Assembly (NCBI GenBank): GCA_020628755.1
Contig: JAHDEQ010000012.1
Location: 1 to 6,137 of the forward strand
Direction of reading: 5' to 3'
DNA: 6,137 nucleotides
Source of the DNA: Saprospiraceae bacterium
GTDB taxonomy: Bacteria > Bacteroidota > Bacteroidia > Chitinophagales > Saprospiraceae
The notes under the pieces were generated by a model. It saw only the letters and a program-made list of their open reading frames with translations, did not search any database and had not been told where the DNA came from. This document shows positions 1 to 6,137 of this stretch, piece after piece. Every line of letters starts with the position of its first letter. Position 1 is the first letter of the stretch. Both the position numbers and the translations under genes were made by a program.

Positions 1-3000
1 TTTTGGGAAATTCGTGATATGCAAGGAAACGTAGTTTATGGCGAAGTACCTGGTGAATATAGCGGACAAGATTCTGGTTCTTCTGAAACTTATGATATTA
101 CATTGAATAAATGCGAAACTTATACTTTTGTAGCTGGTGACGCAGGAGGAGATTTTGACTTCTGGCACAACAACATCTTTACCTTTTTGGTAGCAGATGG
201 TTCGGGTTATGGTTCGCCACTTCCTGGCCCTTATGATATTTTTGTAAGCGATCAGCCACAAGCTACAGGGCCATCTTTTGGCGGAATGCGTATGTATGAT
301 TTGACGATTCCTTGTCACCCAAGTGTGAATGCAACAGAAGTATCTTTTATTGCGGACAATACCTGTACTTTTGCAGATGCTGCTGCTGTTTTACCAATTG
401 CAACACCAGCAATTTGTGGTAAAGGCAATTGCCATGTAGTTTGCGATGCACCTGCTGTTACAGTAGATGTAATTTTAGGTGGTATAATGATAGGTACTTA
501 TACTTATGACTTACCTTATACTTATACAGGCGGAGCTTTAGTAGATGCAGATGGTGACGGTATTCCAGAAGGAATTACTGTAGATTTGAGTGCTGGTGTA
601 AATGTTGGCGTTCATAATATAACTTATAAAGCAACCTATAATTGCGAAGTATTCGAAGACTTAGTGATGGCAATGAGTTCAATTGATTTGATTGTATCTT
701 CTGATGCTAACCCAACACTAGCTTGTAATGACAATATTCATGTTTCTTTAGACGAAAACGCTGATGATTGTATCACAATCATCACACCTGATATGGTATT
801 AGAAGACCCAACAGCTTGTGATGAAGATTACCAAATTTTGGTTGTCGAAACAGGTAGCAATGCTGTAGATGCTTCTTTCTGTGGAGAAACATTAACTTAC
901 CAAATTACACACATATATAGTGGCAATGTTTGTTGGGGAACTATCTTAGTTGAAGACAAATTAGCCCCTGAACTTACTTGTAATAGCTACGATGCTTCAT
1001 GCTTACACCCTGAAGCAACTAATTTGGATTATACAGAATCAGATGAGTTCTGTACTGAAGAAGAATTGATTATCAAGGGTACAGATGTAGCTCCATTTGG
1101 AGGTAGAGCACAAGCCTCTATCGCTGGTGGTGTATATGCAGGTAACTTACCTTCTGAAGCCGAATTGATAGCAGGTGCTACGTATGAATTAGGTGCAACT
1201 GGTTACAATGCCTTCGGATTCTCTCAAACAACTTTTGCAACCGTAGGATGTACACCAATCGGTGAAATCGTTAAAGATTTTAGCGTAGAAGTAAATATTG
1301 ACCATACCGATGTTGAGGATTTAGCAATTGTTTTATTGCCTCCTGCAGCGGTTCAAGCAGTATTATCTACTACTGCTGGACGTGGTGGCTACAACAATTA
1401 TCCTTTTATCACTTTGATGGATTTTGGAACTTGTTTTTCAGGAAATGAGCAATCTTCTGATATGGAAGTATTTTTTGACTTAGGTGCTGATATTCCTGCT
1501 ATTGGTTCTGATTGTGGCAATAGTCCTGCCATTGACGGTACATATACACCTGCTGATGCAGGTGCATTTGCTGTTATTGAATCTCTATTATATACGGACT
1601 TAGCTGGTGAGTGGACTATCGCTTTGTATGACGATGACGACAACCGTTACTTGATTGGTCAAGGCGGTAACTTTGTAAATATTGGTTATGGTAACTTAGA
1701 AGATGCTTGTTTAAATATCGAACATGGTTTCCCTACGCCATATACGGCATTCGATTGTACTTTAGACGATGTTGAAATGCTAAACGAGCAGTATGTAGAA
1801 ACAAACTGCAACCAAGGCGAATGGAACGGTGCTCAAATCATCCGTATTTGGCAAGCAACCGATGAAAAAGGGAATGCTTCTACTTGTACACAAACCATCA
1901 ATTTGCGTGCGCCAACGCTCAACCAAATTACTTTACCTGGCGATGCAGAATTTGAATGTGGTGAATTAAGTGATGAAGTTGCTCCTGACCCAAGTGAATC
2001 TGGAATCCCAGGTTTCGATTGTTTCGACTTGGCAGGTGACGACATTCACGCTTTGTGCGATGTTACTTATTCTTACGAAGATGTAACTTTGACGACTTGC
2101 GGAAAAGGCAAGAAAATTATTCGTACTTGGACTATCGTAAATTGGTGTTCAGGTGTAAATAAAACACACGAGCAAATTATCAAAATTGAAGATACTATCG
2201 GACCAGATATTGACGAAGAAGCAATCATCTTTGCAGGTACAGACGCTTACGATTGTGCTGCTGATGTTGACCTAAGTGCTGCCATCACAGATGCCTGTTC
2301 TGGCGTGGCTTCGGTTACAGCTTCTTATATCGCAGGTGGGGGCGCATACGACCCCAACGGAACTTTGGTTATCGTTGATGTTTTCAATGGCGAAGTTTTA
2401 GAAAATTTACCTTATGGTGAAACAGAAGTTCATATCACAGCAAAAGATAGCTGTTTGAACGAATCTGTTCTCAATGTTACTGTAAATGTTATAGATGATA
2501 CAGCTCCAGTTGCGATTTGCGATGATGAGCTGCACGTATCTTTAGGAGGTGATGGCACGGCACGTGTTTATGCCGAAGATATAGACGAAGGTTCTTATGA
2601 CAATTGTGGCGATGTTACTTTAGAAGTAAGCCGCAATGGTTGTGCAGGTTCTAGCTGGGGACCTTATGTAGATTTTGAATGTTGTGATATAGGAGATTTA
2701 GTAGAGGTTAGACTTCGTGTAACAGATGCTGCTGGCAATGCTAACGAATGTTGGAAAGAAATCTTAGTAGAAGATGCACTTCCTCCAGTTATCACTTGTC
2801 CAGAAGATAAAACTTTAGATTGTGATGATGCTTCTATTCATGACCCATTTGGCGAGGCAGAAGCTATTGACAATTGCGATGTAGATGTAACATATGTAGA
2901 TGGTGGCGAACTTGACCAATGTCAAGCTGGTACATTAACTCGTACATTTACCGCTACTGACGGAAGCGACAAATCAGCTGATGTAACTTGTACACAACGT

Positions 3001-5187
3001 ATCACTGTAAATCACGTTTCTGATTTTATAGTACAATTCCCATCTGATAGAACTTTAGATAATTGCGAAGAGCAAGATTCAGGTATGCCACAAGTTAACG
3101 ATGACGATTGCGAATTAATCGCCATTTCTGCTGATACTTTGGTATTGGATATTGTTGAAGATGCTTGTTACAAATTAGAAATTACTTGGACAGTTATCAA
3201 CTGGTGTATCTATGACCAAGATGCTGACAACACTGCTTTAGGAGAACCTCAACCATTGCCAAACACCTATCAAGATGATGGAGATGGTTATTTCCAATAT
3301 ACACAAGTTGTGAAAATTTTGGATGATGTTGCTCCAGTTATTGATTGCCCAGGCGACCAAAATTTCTGTGACTTAACAGAAGATTGCGAAGGTTATGCAG
3401 AATTGACAATCTCTGCTACCGATGCTTGTTCTCCTGACGATGCTTTGGAATATACTTACAAAATTGATGCTTTCAATGACGGAACATTTGATATTGTTGG
3501 TGAAGATAACGACGCTTCAGGTGTTTATCCTTACGGAACACACGCTATCAAGTGGATTGTAGAAGACGGTTGTGGAAACACAAGCTCTTGCGAATACTTA
3601 TTTACAATTGAAGATTGTAAAAATCCAACACCAGTTTGTTTGAACGGTATCACTATCGAAAACATGCAAACAGGTTGTGTTGAAGTATGGGCTTCTGACT
3701 TATTAGAATATGCTTTTGATAACTGTACTGAAAGAACAGAACTCGAATGGCAGGAAAATGCTAAGATTCGCCGTGAAGGTGATATTTCTTCTCCACAAGG
3801 TGCTATCGAATTGTGCTGTGATGACTTAGGAACAGTTATCGTAGAAATTTGGGTAGAAGACGAAGCTGGTAACGCTGACTATTGTACCACTTATATTGTT
3901 GTACAAGACAACTTAGGCCACTGCGATGACACAGGTACAGAAGATGAATCTAGAACCATCTCTGGTACGAACCGCACCGAAGAGGGCGAAGGTGTTGAAG
4001 ATGTAACAGTCGAAATTCCTGAACTTAATGCTTCTTTCGTAACAGATGCTAGTGGTACATATGTATTTACAGATGTGCCTGCAGTTGGCGAATTTACCGT
4101 TATACCAAGCAAAGACTTAGATCCACTCAATGGTGTTTCTACTTTTGATTTGGTATTGATTAGCCAGCACGTTTTGGGTCAAAACCCATTGAGTAGCCCT
4201 TACAAAATGATTGCTGCTGATGTCAATAACGATGGTAACATTTCAACTTTTGATATTGTACAATTACGTCAATTAATCCTATTCGTTGTATCTGACTTTA
4301 CCGACAACACTTCTTGGCGTTTTGTTGAAGCAGGATATATGTTCCCGAGTGTACAAAACCCTTGGATGGAAACATTCCCTGAAGCAGTTGATGTACAAAA
4401 CTTAACGCAAGATGACTTGAATCGTGATTTTGTAGCCATCAAAATTGGTGATGTTGACGGAAGCGCAGTAGCAAACTCGTTGGTAGGTACACAAGAGCGT
4501 AATGCAAATGGTACATTGAAATTCAATATTGACGAAGCACAATTGAGCAAAGGTCAAACTTATACCGTTGATTTCTTTGCCAATGACTTTGTTGATGTAA
4601 ATGGTTTCCAATTTACATTAAACTTTGATGCTACAGCAATGAACTTCGTAGAAGTTCAGGCAGGCGCACTAAATGTTACGGATGCAAACTTTGGTTTCAA
4701 CTTCTTAAACGAAGGTCACATTACTGCTTCTTGGAACAAATCAGCAACAACCGTTGCTAACGATGAAGTATTGTTTAGCATGACTTTCCAAGCCAACGAA
4801 GCAGTAACGATTAGCGATGCGATTAGCTTAAACAGTCGTTATACCGAAGCAGAGGCTTACACCAATGATTTATTGGATCTTGCTTTAGCATTCAATACAA
4901 CTACAGGAGAAGTAGTGGCTGGCGAACAGTTTGAATTGTATCAAAATACACCAAACCCATTCAAAGAAAGTACTATCATTTCGTTCAACTTGCCACAAGC
5001 AAGTACTGCAACAATCAAAGTGTTTGATGCAGCAGGACGTATGTTAAAACTGATTGAAGGGGACTTTGACAAAGGTTACAACCAAGTTGAATTGGCAAGT
5101 AAAAACTTAGGAGCAACAGGTATTTTATACTACCAGTTGGATACTCCTACTGATTCAGCTAGTAAGAAGATGATTATTTTAGAATAA
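1..5187 (+). CDS. Giant modular secreted protein with HYR-like repeats, P-domain, dockerin-like, cohesin-like and T9SS sorting domains (5'-partial)
   Basis: The frame is open from base 1 (FWEIRD precedes the first Met at 19), so the gene starts upstream and at least 1,728 residues of its C-terminal part are here. It ends with tandem stops at 5185-5190. Domain order by nucleotide: N-terminal Cys-containing beta domain (1-315); linking domain with a calcium-loop-like DADGDGIPE (about 361-696); nine HYR/Ig-like units (697-3912), the second interrupted by a P-domain (about 1240-1700); carboxypeptidase-regulatory-like beta fold (about 3955-4113); dockerin-like repeats (4114-4281); cohesin-like domain (about 4501-4893); T9SS type A sorting domain (4921-5184). 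I count about 59 cysteines, all upstream of 3925. The chain is acidic and rich in Asp. The sorting domain implies export across the outer membrane by T9SS and surface anchoring or release. Adhesive, matrix or scaffold function is inferred; no enzyme active site is seen. Family and export are well supported, exact role is not. Confidence 0.93.
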   Translation, partial: FWEIRDMQGNVVYGEVPGEYSGQDSGSSETYDITLNKCETYTFVAGDAGGDFDFWHNNIFTFLVADGSGYGSPLPGPYDIFVSDQPQATGPSFGGMRMYDLTIPCHPSVNATEVSFIADNTCTFADAAAVLPIATPAICGKGNCHVVCDAPAVTVDVILGGIMIGTYTYDLPYTYTGGALVDADGDGIPEGITVDLSAGVNVGVHNITYKATYNCEVFEDLVMAMSSIDLIVSSDANPTLACNDNIHVSLDENADDCITIITPDMVLEDPTACDEDYQILVVETGSNAVDASFCGETLTYQITHIYSGNVCWGTILVEDKLAPELTCNSYDASCLHPEATNLDYTESDEFCTEEELIIKGTDVAPFGGRAQASIAGGVYAGNLPSEAELIAGATYELGATGYNAFGFSQTTFATVGCTPIGEIVKDFSVEVNIDHTDVEDLAIVLLPPAAVQAVLSTTAGRGGYNNYPFITLMDFGTCFSGNEQSSDMEVFFDLGADIPAIGSDCGNSPAIDGTYTPADAGAFAVIESLLYTDLAGEWTIALYDDDDNRYLIGQGGNFVNIGYGNLEDACLNIEHGFPTPYTAFDCTLDDVEMLNEQYVETNCNQGEWNGAQIIRIWQATDEKGNASTCTQTINLRAPTLNQITLPGDAEFECGELSDEVAPDPSESGIPGFDCFDLAGDDIHALCDVTYSYEDVTLTTCGKGKKIIRTWTIVNWCSGVNKTHEQIIKIEDTIGPDIDEEAIIFAGTDAYDCAADVDLSAAITDACSGVASVTASYIAGGGAYDPNGTLVIVDVFNGEVLENLPYGETEVHITAKDSCLNESVLNVTVNVIDDTAPVAICDDELHVSLGGDGTARVYAEDIDEGSYDNCGDVTLEVSRNGCAGSSWGPYVDFECCDIGDLVEVRLRVTDAAGNANECWKEILVEDALPPVITCPEDKTLDCDDASIHDPFGEAEAIDNCDVDVTYVDGGELDQCQAGTLTRTFTATDGSDKSADVTCTQRITVNHVSDFIVQFPSDRTLDNCEEQDSGMPQVNDDDCELIAISADTLVLDIVEDACYKLEITWTVINWCIYDQDADNTALGEPQPLPNTYQDDGDGYFQYTQVVKILDDVAPVIDCPGDQNFCDLTEDCEGYAELTISATDACSPDDALEYTYKIDAFNDGTFDIVGEDNDASGVYPYGTHAIKWIVEDGCGNTSSCEYLFTIEDCKNPTPVCLNGITIENMQTGCVEVWASDLLEYAFDNCTERTELEWQENAKIRREGDISSPQGAIELCCDDLGTVIVEIWVEDEAGNADYCTTYIVVQDNLGHCDDTGTEDESRTISGTNRTEEGEGVEDVTVEIPELNASFVTDASGTYVFTDVPAVGEFTVIPSKDLDPLNGVSTFDLVLISQHVLGQNPLSSPYKMIAADVNNDGNISTFDIVQLRQLILFVVSDFTDNTSWRFVEAGYMFPSVQNPWMETFPEAVDVQNLTQDDLNRDFVAIKIGDVDGSAVANSLVGTQERNANGTLKFNIDEAQLSKGQTYTVDFFANDFVDVNGFQFTLNFDATAMNFVEVQAGALNVTDANFGFNFLNEGHITASWNKSATTVANDEVLFSMTFQANEAVTISDAISLNSRYTEAEAYTNDLLDLALAFNTTTGEVVAGEQFELYQNTPNPFKESTIISFNLPQASTATIKVFDAAGRMLKLIEGDFDKGYNQVELASKNLGATGILYYQLDTPTDSASKKMIILE
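697..3912 (+). repeat. Nine HYR/Ig-like protein repeats arranged A-B-C-D-A-B-C-D-A
   Basis: Unit borders follow the recurring D-x-x-x-P-x-x-x-C junction (EDKLAPELTC, DDTAPVAIC, EDALPPVITC, DDVAPVIDC). Approximate units are 697-960, 961-1905, 1906-2193, 2194-2502, 2503-2778, 2779-3018, 3019-3330, 3331-3621 and 3622-3912. Units 1, 5 and 9 (A) are linked pairwise: 1 and 5 share HVSL and CW-x-x-ILVED, while 5 and 9 share F/YDNC and VTDAAGNANEC / VEDEAGNADYC. Units 2 and 6 (B) end in TCTQ-x-I. Units 3 and 7 (C) share RTWTIVNWC / ITWTVINWC. Units 4 and 8 (D) share TDAC and YGE/YGT followed by a DSC or DGC motif. At DNA level, B units share acttgtacacaa (1882-1893, 2986-2997) and C units share acttggac at matching places; otherwise the copies have diverged. 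HYR-like repeats are generally extracellular, adhesion-type Ig-like folds. Confidence 0.8.
1240..1700 (+). other. Proprotein convertase P-domain (P/homoB-like) within the large CDS
   Basis: The segment begins near GCTPIGEIVKDFSVEVNIDHT and continues DVEDLAIVLLPPAA. That is the P-domain opening pattern: an alternating beta strand, then I-x-HT, then DL-x-I-x-L-x-x-P. The later part has DGTYTPADAGAF, then AGEWTIALYDDDD and a closing strand IGQGGNFVNIGYGN, matching the family's G-x-Y-x-P, G-x-W-x-L-x-(V/L)-x-D and final strand. In eukaryotic furins and bacterial subtilisins this beta-sandwich follows the protease domain. Bacteroidota also use it in non-protease surface proteins. No Ser/His/Asp protease core lies nearby, so here it is a stand-alone structural or binding module. 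The flanking HYR-like unit appears to start before it (961) and finish after it (1905). Confidence 0.75.
3955..4281 (+). other. Carboxypeptidase-regulatory-like fold followed by dockerin-like calcium-binding repeat pair
   Basis: The first part (RTISGTNRTEEGEGVEDVTVEI ... TDASGTYVFTDVPAVGEFTVIPSK) has the G-x-V-x-x-V-x-V ... T-D-x-x-G-x-Y-x-F pattern of carboxypeptidase-regulatory-like beta domains. The next part holds two dockerin-type repeats. Repeat 1, from 4114, has loop DLDPLNGVSTFD with helix LVLISQHVLG. Repeat 2, from 4219, has loop DVNNDGNISTFD with helix IVQLRQLIL. Repeat 2 keeps the calcium ligands at positions 1, 3, 5 and 12. Repeat 1 has Leu at position 5 and a shifted Gly, so it is a degenerate loop. 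Both share STFD. After these comes a conserved-looking linker ending FVAIKIGDVDGS (4429-4464). Dockerin modules bind cohesins in cellulosomes; a partner here is unknown. Confidence 0.78.
4501..4893 (+). other. Cohesin-like beta-sandwich domain
   Basis: The sequence NGTLKFNIDEAQLSKGQTYTVDFFANDF, then VNGFQFTLNFDATAMNFVEVQAG, then HITASWN and DEVLFSMTFQA, follows the cohesin pattern: an opening strand, G-x-x-(F/V)-x-V, a central GFQF-x-L-x-FD motif, and an F-x-M-x-F strand near the end. It directly follows the dockerin-like pair and precedes the sorting domain, and it contains no cysteine. Whether it binds dockerins, including the one in its own chain, cannot be told from sequence. An alternative is a related bacterial Ig-like sandwich without dockerin affinity. 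Confidence 0.65.
4921..5184 (+). other. T9SS type A C-terminal sorting domain
   Basis: The last about 88 residues carry the hallmark blocks: FELYQNTPNPF (4930-4962), then STIISFNLPQ, ATIKVFDAAGRML, GYNQVEL, TGILYYQL and a final SKKMIILE. In Bacteroidota this domain directs secretion through the type IX machinery and is normally cleaved, with attachment to surface lipopolysaccharide or release. Its position at the extreme C-terminus, just before tandem stops, shows that the reading frame is intact at this end. Confidence 0.93.
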
Positions 5188-5216
5188 TAAATTTTATTCG
5201 CAAGAATATTATAAAA

Positions 5217-5260
5217 GCCAAGCGGTCGGCTTCGCCGACCGCCCCCTTAGTGGGGCTTGG
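5217..5260. repeat. GC-rich multi-branched inverted-repeat element, 30-73 bases after the stop codon
   Basis: A perfect 9-bp hairpin, GCGGTCGGC (5222-5230) with loop TTC and GCCGACCGC (5234-5242), is followed by a second small hairpin CCCC (5243-5246), loop TTAGT, GGGG (5252-5255). Both can be enclosed by CCAAGC (5218-5223) pairing with GCTTGG (5255-5260), which gives a three-way-junction fold if the inner stems give up a few pairs. The element is far richer in G+C than its surroundings. No T-tract follows directly, so it is not a canonical terminator. A weaker hairpin, GAGAAAA (5260-5266) with TTTTCTC (5273-5279), abuts it. It may be a dispersed palindromic (REP-like) element or an mRNA 3'-end stabiliser; only the pairing is seen. 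Confidence 0.6.
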
Positions 5261-5305
5261 AGAAAAGATGATTTTTCTCTATTTTTTGAAAAACACCTAT
5301 TTATT

Positions 5306-5344
5306 CAATCCCTTTGTTGCATGCAACAAAGGGATTGTTTTTTT
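5306..5344 (+). terminator. Strong Rho-independent terminator
   Basis: A perfect 32-base palindrome (5306-5337) is followed at once by seven T residues (5338-5344). The stem is CAATCCCTTTGTTG (5306-5319) pairing with CAACAAAGGGATTG (5324-5337), 14 bp with a CATG loop. It lies 119 bases after the stop of the large gene and 62 bases before the next start, so it should end transcription of the large gene and insulate the CotH-type gene. The opposite strand has no clean T-run right after the stem, so it is read as one-directional. Confidence 0.9.
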
Positions 5345-5406
5345 GGGCACAAACACAATTCAGATCGGCACTTCCATAATTGTAAAAAATACACTATCTT
5401 AGTAGT

Positions 5407-6137
5407 ATGCAAAAATCCTTTCTACTGCTACTAATAAGCTCACTATATATATTTAGTGTTCTCCATGCACAAATAGACCACTACGAAACCATCATATATG
5501 ATGATGATATATGGAGGTATCGACCCGCTACAAAAGAACAACCCAGTAACTGGATGCAAGCTAACTTCAATGATACCTACTGGGACGAAGGTGAAGGAGG
5601 CTTTGGTTATGGCGACAACGATGATGCAACTATCGTTGAAAACAACAATGGCGTTTATTTACGTAAAGAATTTGATATTATAGATATTAGTCATATTGAA
5701 AAATTGATTTTAGATGCTGATTACGACGACGGTTTTGTCGCTTACCTAAATGGTGTAGAAGTAGCACGTTCTTTGGTAGAAGGTAATCCCCCACCCTATA
5801 ATGCTTCCACCAGCACCGACCACGAGGCGGCGCTGTATCAAGGCGGCATCCCCGAACGTTTTGAAATTGATAAAAATATTTTACAAGAAAATAGCAATAC
5901 ATTGGCTATTCAGGTAGTCAATTTTGGAAACAATTCTTCGGATATGACTGCACGTTTTTTTCTATCGGCAGGTATCAATGAGGGCGTTTATAATTATGGA
6001 GATGTACCTGATTGGTTTGAACAAGAAATTGATGTAGTTTTTGAATCCTCGAATCTACCCCTTGTTTTTATCAATACCAATGGACAAGCTATTGAAAACG
6101 AACCTCGTATTGTAGCACATATGGGCATCATTGACAA
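5407..6137 (+). CDS. Secreted CotH kinase-like family protein, N-terminal part (3'-partial)
   Basis: The frame is open from ATG 5407 to the window end: 243 codons plus two bases. An in-frame TAA at 5383-5385 leaves this ATG as the only one before a credible signal peptide, MQKSFLLLLISSLYIFSVLHA, with probable cleavage at A21/Q22. No Shine-Dalgarno is present, as is usual in Bacteroidota. Residues about 30-180 form a jelly-roll, carbohydrate-binding-like domain: NWMQANFNDTYWDEG, GFGYGDNDD (65-73), VYLRKEF, DADYDDGFVAYLNGVEVAR (103-121), DHEAALYQGG and NTLAIQV. From about 209 the sequence reads VVFESSNLPLVFINTNGQ, then IENEPRIVAHMGIID, which is the typical opening of Bacteroidota CotH-domain proteins. 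Bacillus CotH is an atypical protein kinase that phosphorylates spore-coat proteins; the role in Bacteroidota is unclear. The kinase core and any T9SS domain lie beyond the window. Confidence 0.88.
   Translation, partial: MQKSFLLLLISSLYIFSVLHAQIDHYETIIYDDDIWRYRPATKEQPSNWMQANFNDTYWDEGEGGFGYGDNDDATIVENNNGVYLRKEFDIIDISHIEKLILDADYDDGFVAYLNGVEVARSLVEGNPPPYNASTSTDHEAALYQGGIPERFEIDKNILQENSNTLAIQVVNFGNNSSDMTARFFLSAGINEGVYNYGDVPDWFEQEIDVVFESSNLPLVFINTNGQAIENEPRIVAHMGIID

Larger units (their letters stand above)
5188..5406. other. Intergenic region between the two genes
   Basis: This 219-base gap has no credible coding frame. It contains a second TAA directly after the stop (5188-5190), an AT-rich stretch (5191-5216), the GC-rich branched element, a minor hairpin, and the intrinsic terminator ending at 5344. 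The remaining 62 bases before the CotH-type ATG should hold its promoter. The best match to the Bacteroidota -7 box (TANNTTTG) there is TATCTTAG at 5395-5402, five of six fixed bases. It lacks a -33 TTTG at the right distance and would put transcription start almost on the ATG, so the promoter is not assigned. Confidence 0.6.

Noticed and set aside
19..21. ATG at 19 as the true start of the large gene
   Set aside because: The frame is open back to base 1, the residues before it (FWEIRD) fit the domain fold, and no signal peptide follows. A T9SS substrate needs one, so the start is upstream.
1398..4611. Several minus-strand open frames of 69-93 codons inside the large gene
   Set aside because: They lie wholly within a strongly supported plus-strand coding sequence, have low-complexity Ser/Pro-rich translations, and show no recognisable domains. 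They are shadows.
5395..5402. TATCTTAG as a -7 promoter box for the CotH-type gene
   Set aside because: It is only a partial match, no -33 element lies at the right distance, and it would put transcription start almost on the ATG.
5490..5503. 14-base palindrome CATCATATATGATG
   Set aside because: It is inside coding sequence for ETIIYDDD and is explained by codons for Ile, Tyr and Asp; there is no sign of a regulatory role.
5498..5683. A 61-codon plus-strand frame starting MMMIYGG
   Set aside because: It overlaps the CotH-type gene in another frame. The main frame has a signal peptide and family motifs; this one has none.
5687..5902. A 71-codon minus-strand frame
   Set aside because: It is antisense to the conserved jelly-roll region of the CotH-type gene and has no recognisable features.
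1..6137. Defence system, CRISPR array, insertion sequence or other undescribed system
   Set aside because: No effector, nuclease, transposase, reverse transcriptase or regularly spaced DNA repeat was seen. Two partial secreted-protein genes account for almost all of the window.

Overview
The window is AT-rich, protein-coding DNA that reads as a marine- or environmental-type Bacteroidota chromosome, most like the Saprospiria/Chitinophagia/Cytophagia side of the phylum. The placement rests on three things. The first protein ends in a type IX secretion system (T9SS) type A sorting domain. It carries the HYR-like repeat, dockerin-like and cohesin-like mix common in large secreted proteins of those groups. 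The second gene is a CotH-type secreted protein with no Shine-Dalgarno sequence. The genus cannot be named from this sequence.

Layout. (1) Positions 1-5187 (+) are the 3' part of one very large secreted modular protein. The frame is already open at base 1, so the true start and signal peptide lie upstream. In order it contains a Cys-containing N-terminal beta domain, a linking domain with a calcium-loop-like DADGDGIPE motif, nine HYR/Ig-like repeats (one apparently interrupted by a proprotein-convertase P-domain), a carboxypeptidase-regulatory-like fold, a two-repeat dockerin-like module, a cohesin-like domain and the T9SS sorting domain. (2) Positions 5188-5406 are non-coding. They hold a GC-rich multi-branched inverted-repeat element and a strong intrinsic terminator. 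(3) Positions 5407-6137 (+) are the 5' part of a second secreted protein: signal peptide, jelly-roll-like domain, then the opening of a CotH kinase-like domain. It runs off the window.

Both genes point the same way and both products appear to be exported. The strong terminator between them suggests separate transcription units. A cell-surface or extracellular role (adhesion, matrix, scaffold) is inferred for the first protein. No catalytic domain is visible in it.

The most notable structural observation is that the nine HYR-like repeats are not equivalent. They follow the order A-B-C-D-A-B-C-D-A, a higher-order repeat of a four-domain block of about 1.1 kb, and the P-domain sits inside the first B unit. 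No RNA genes, CRISPR arrays, insertion sequences, defence genes or origins were found.
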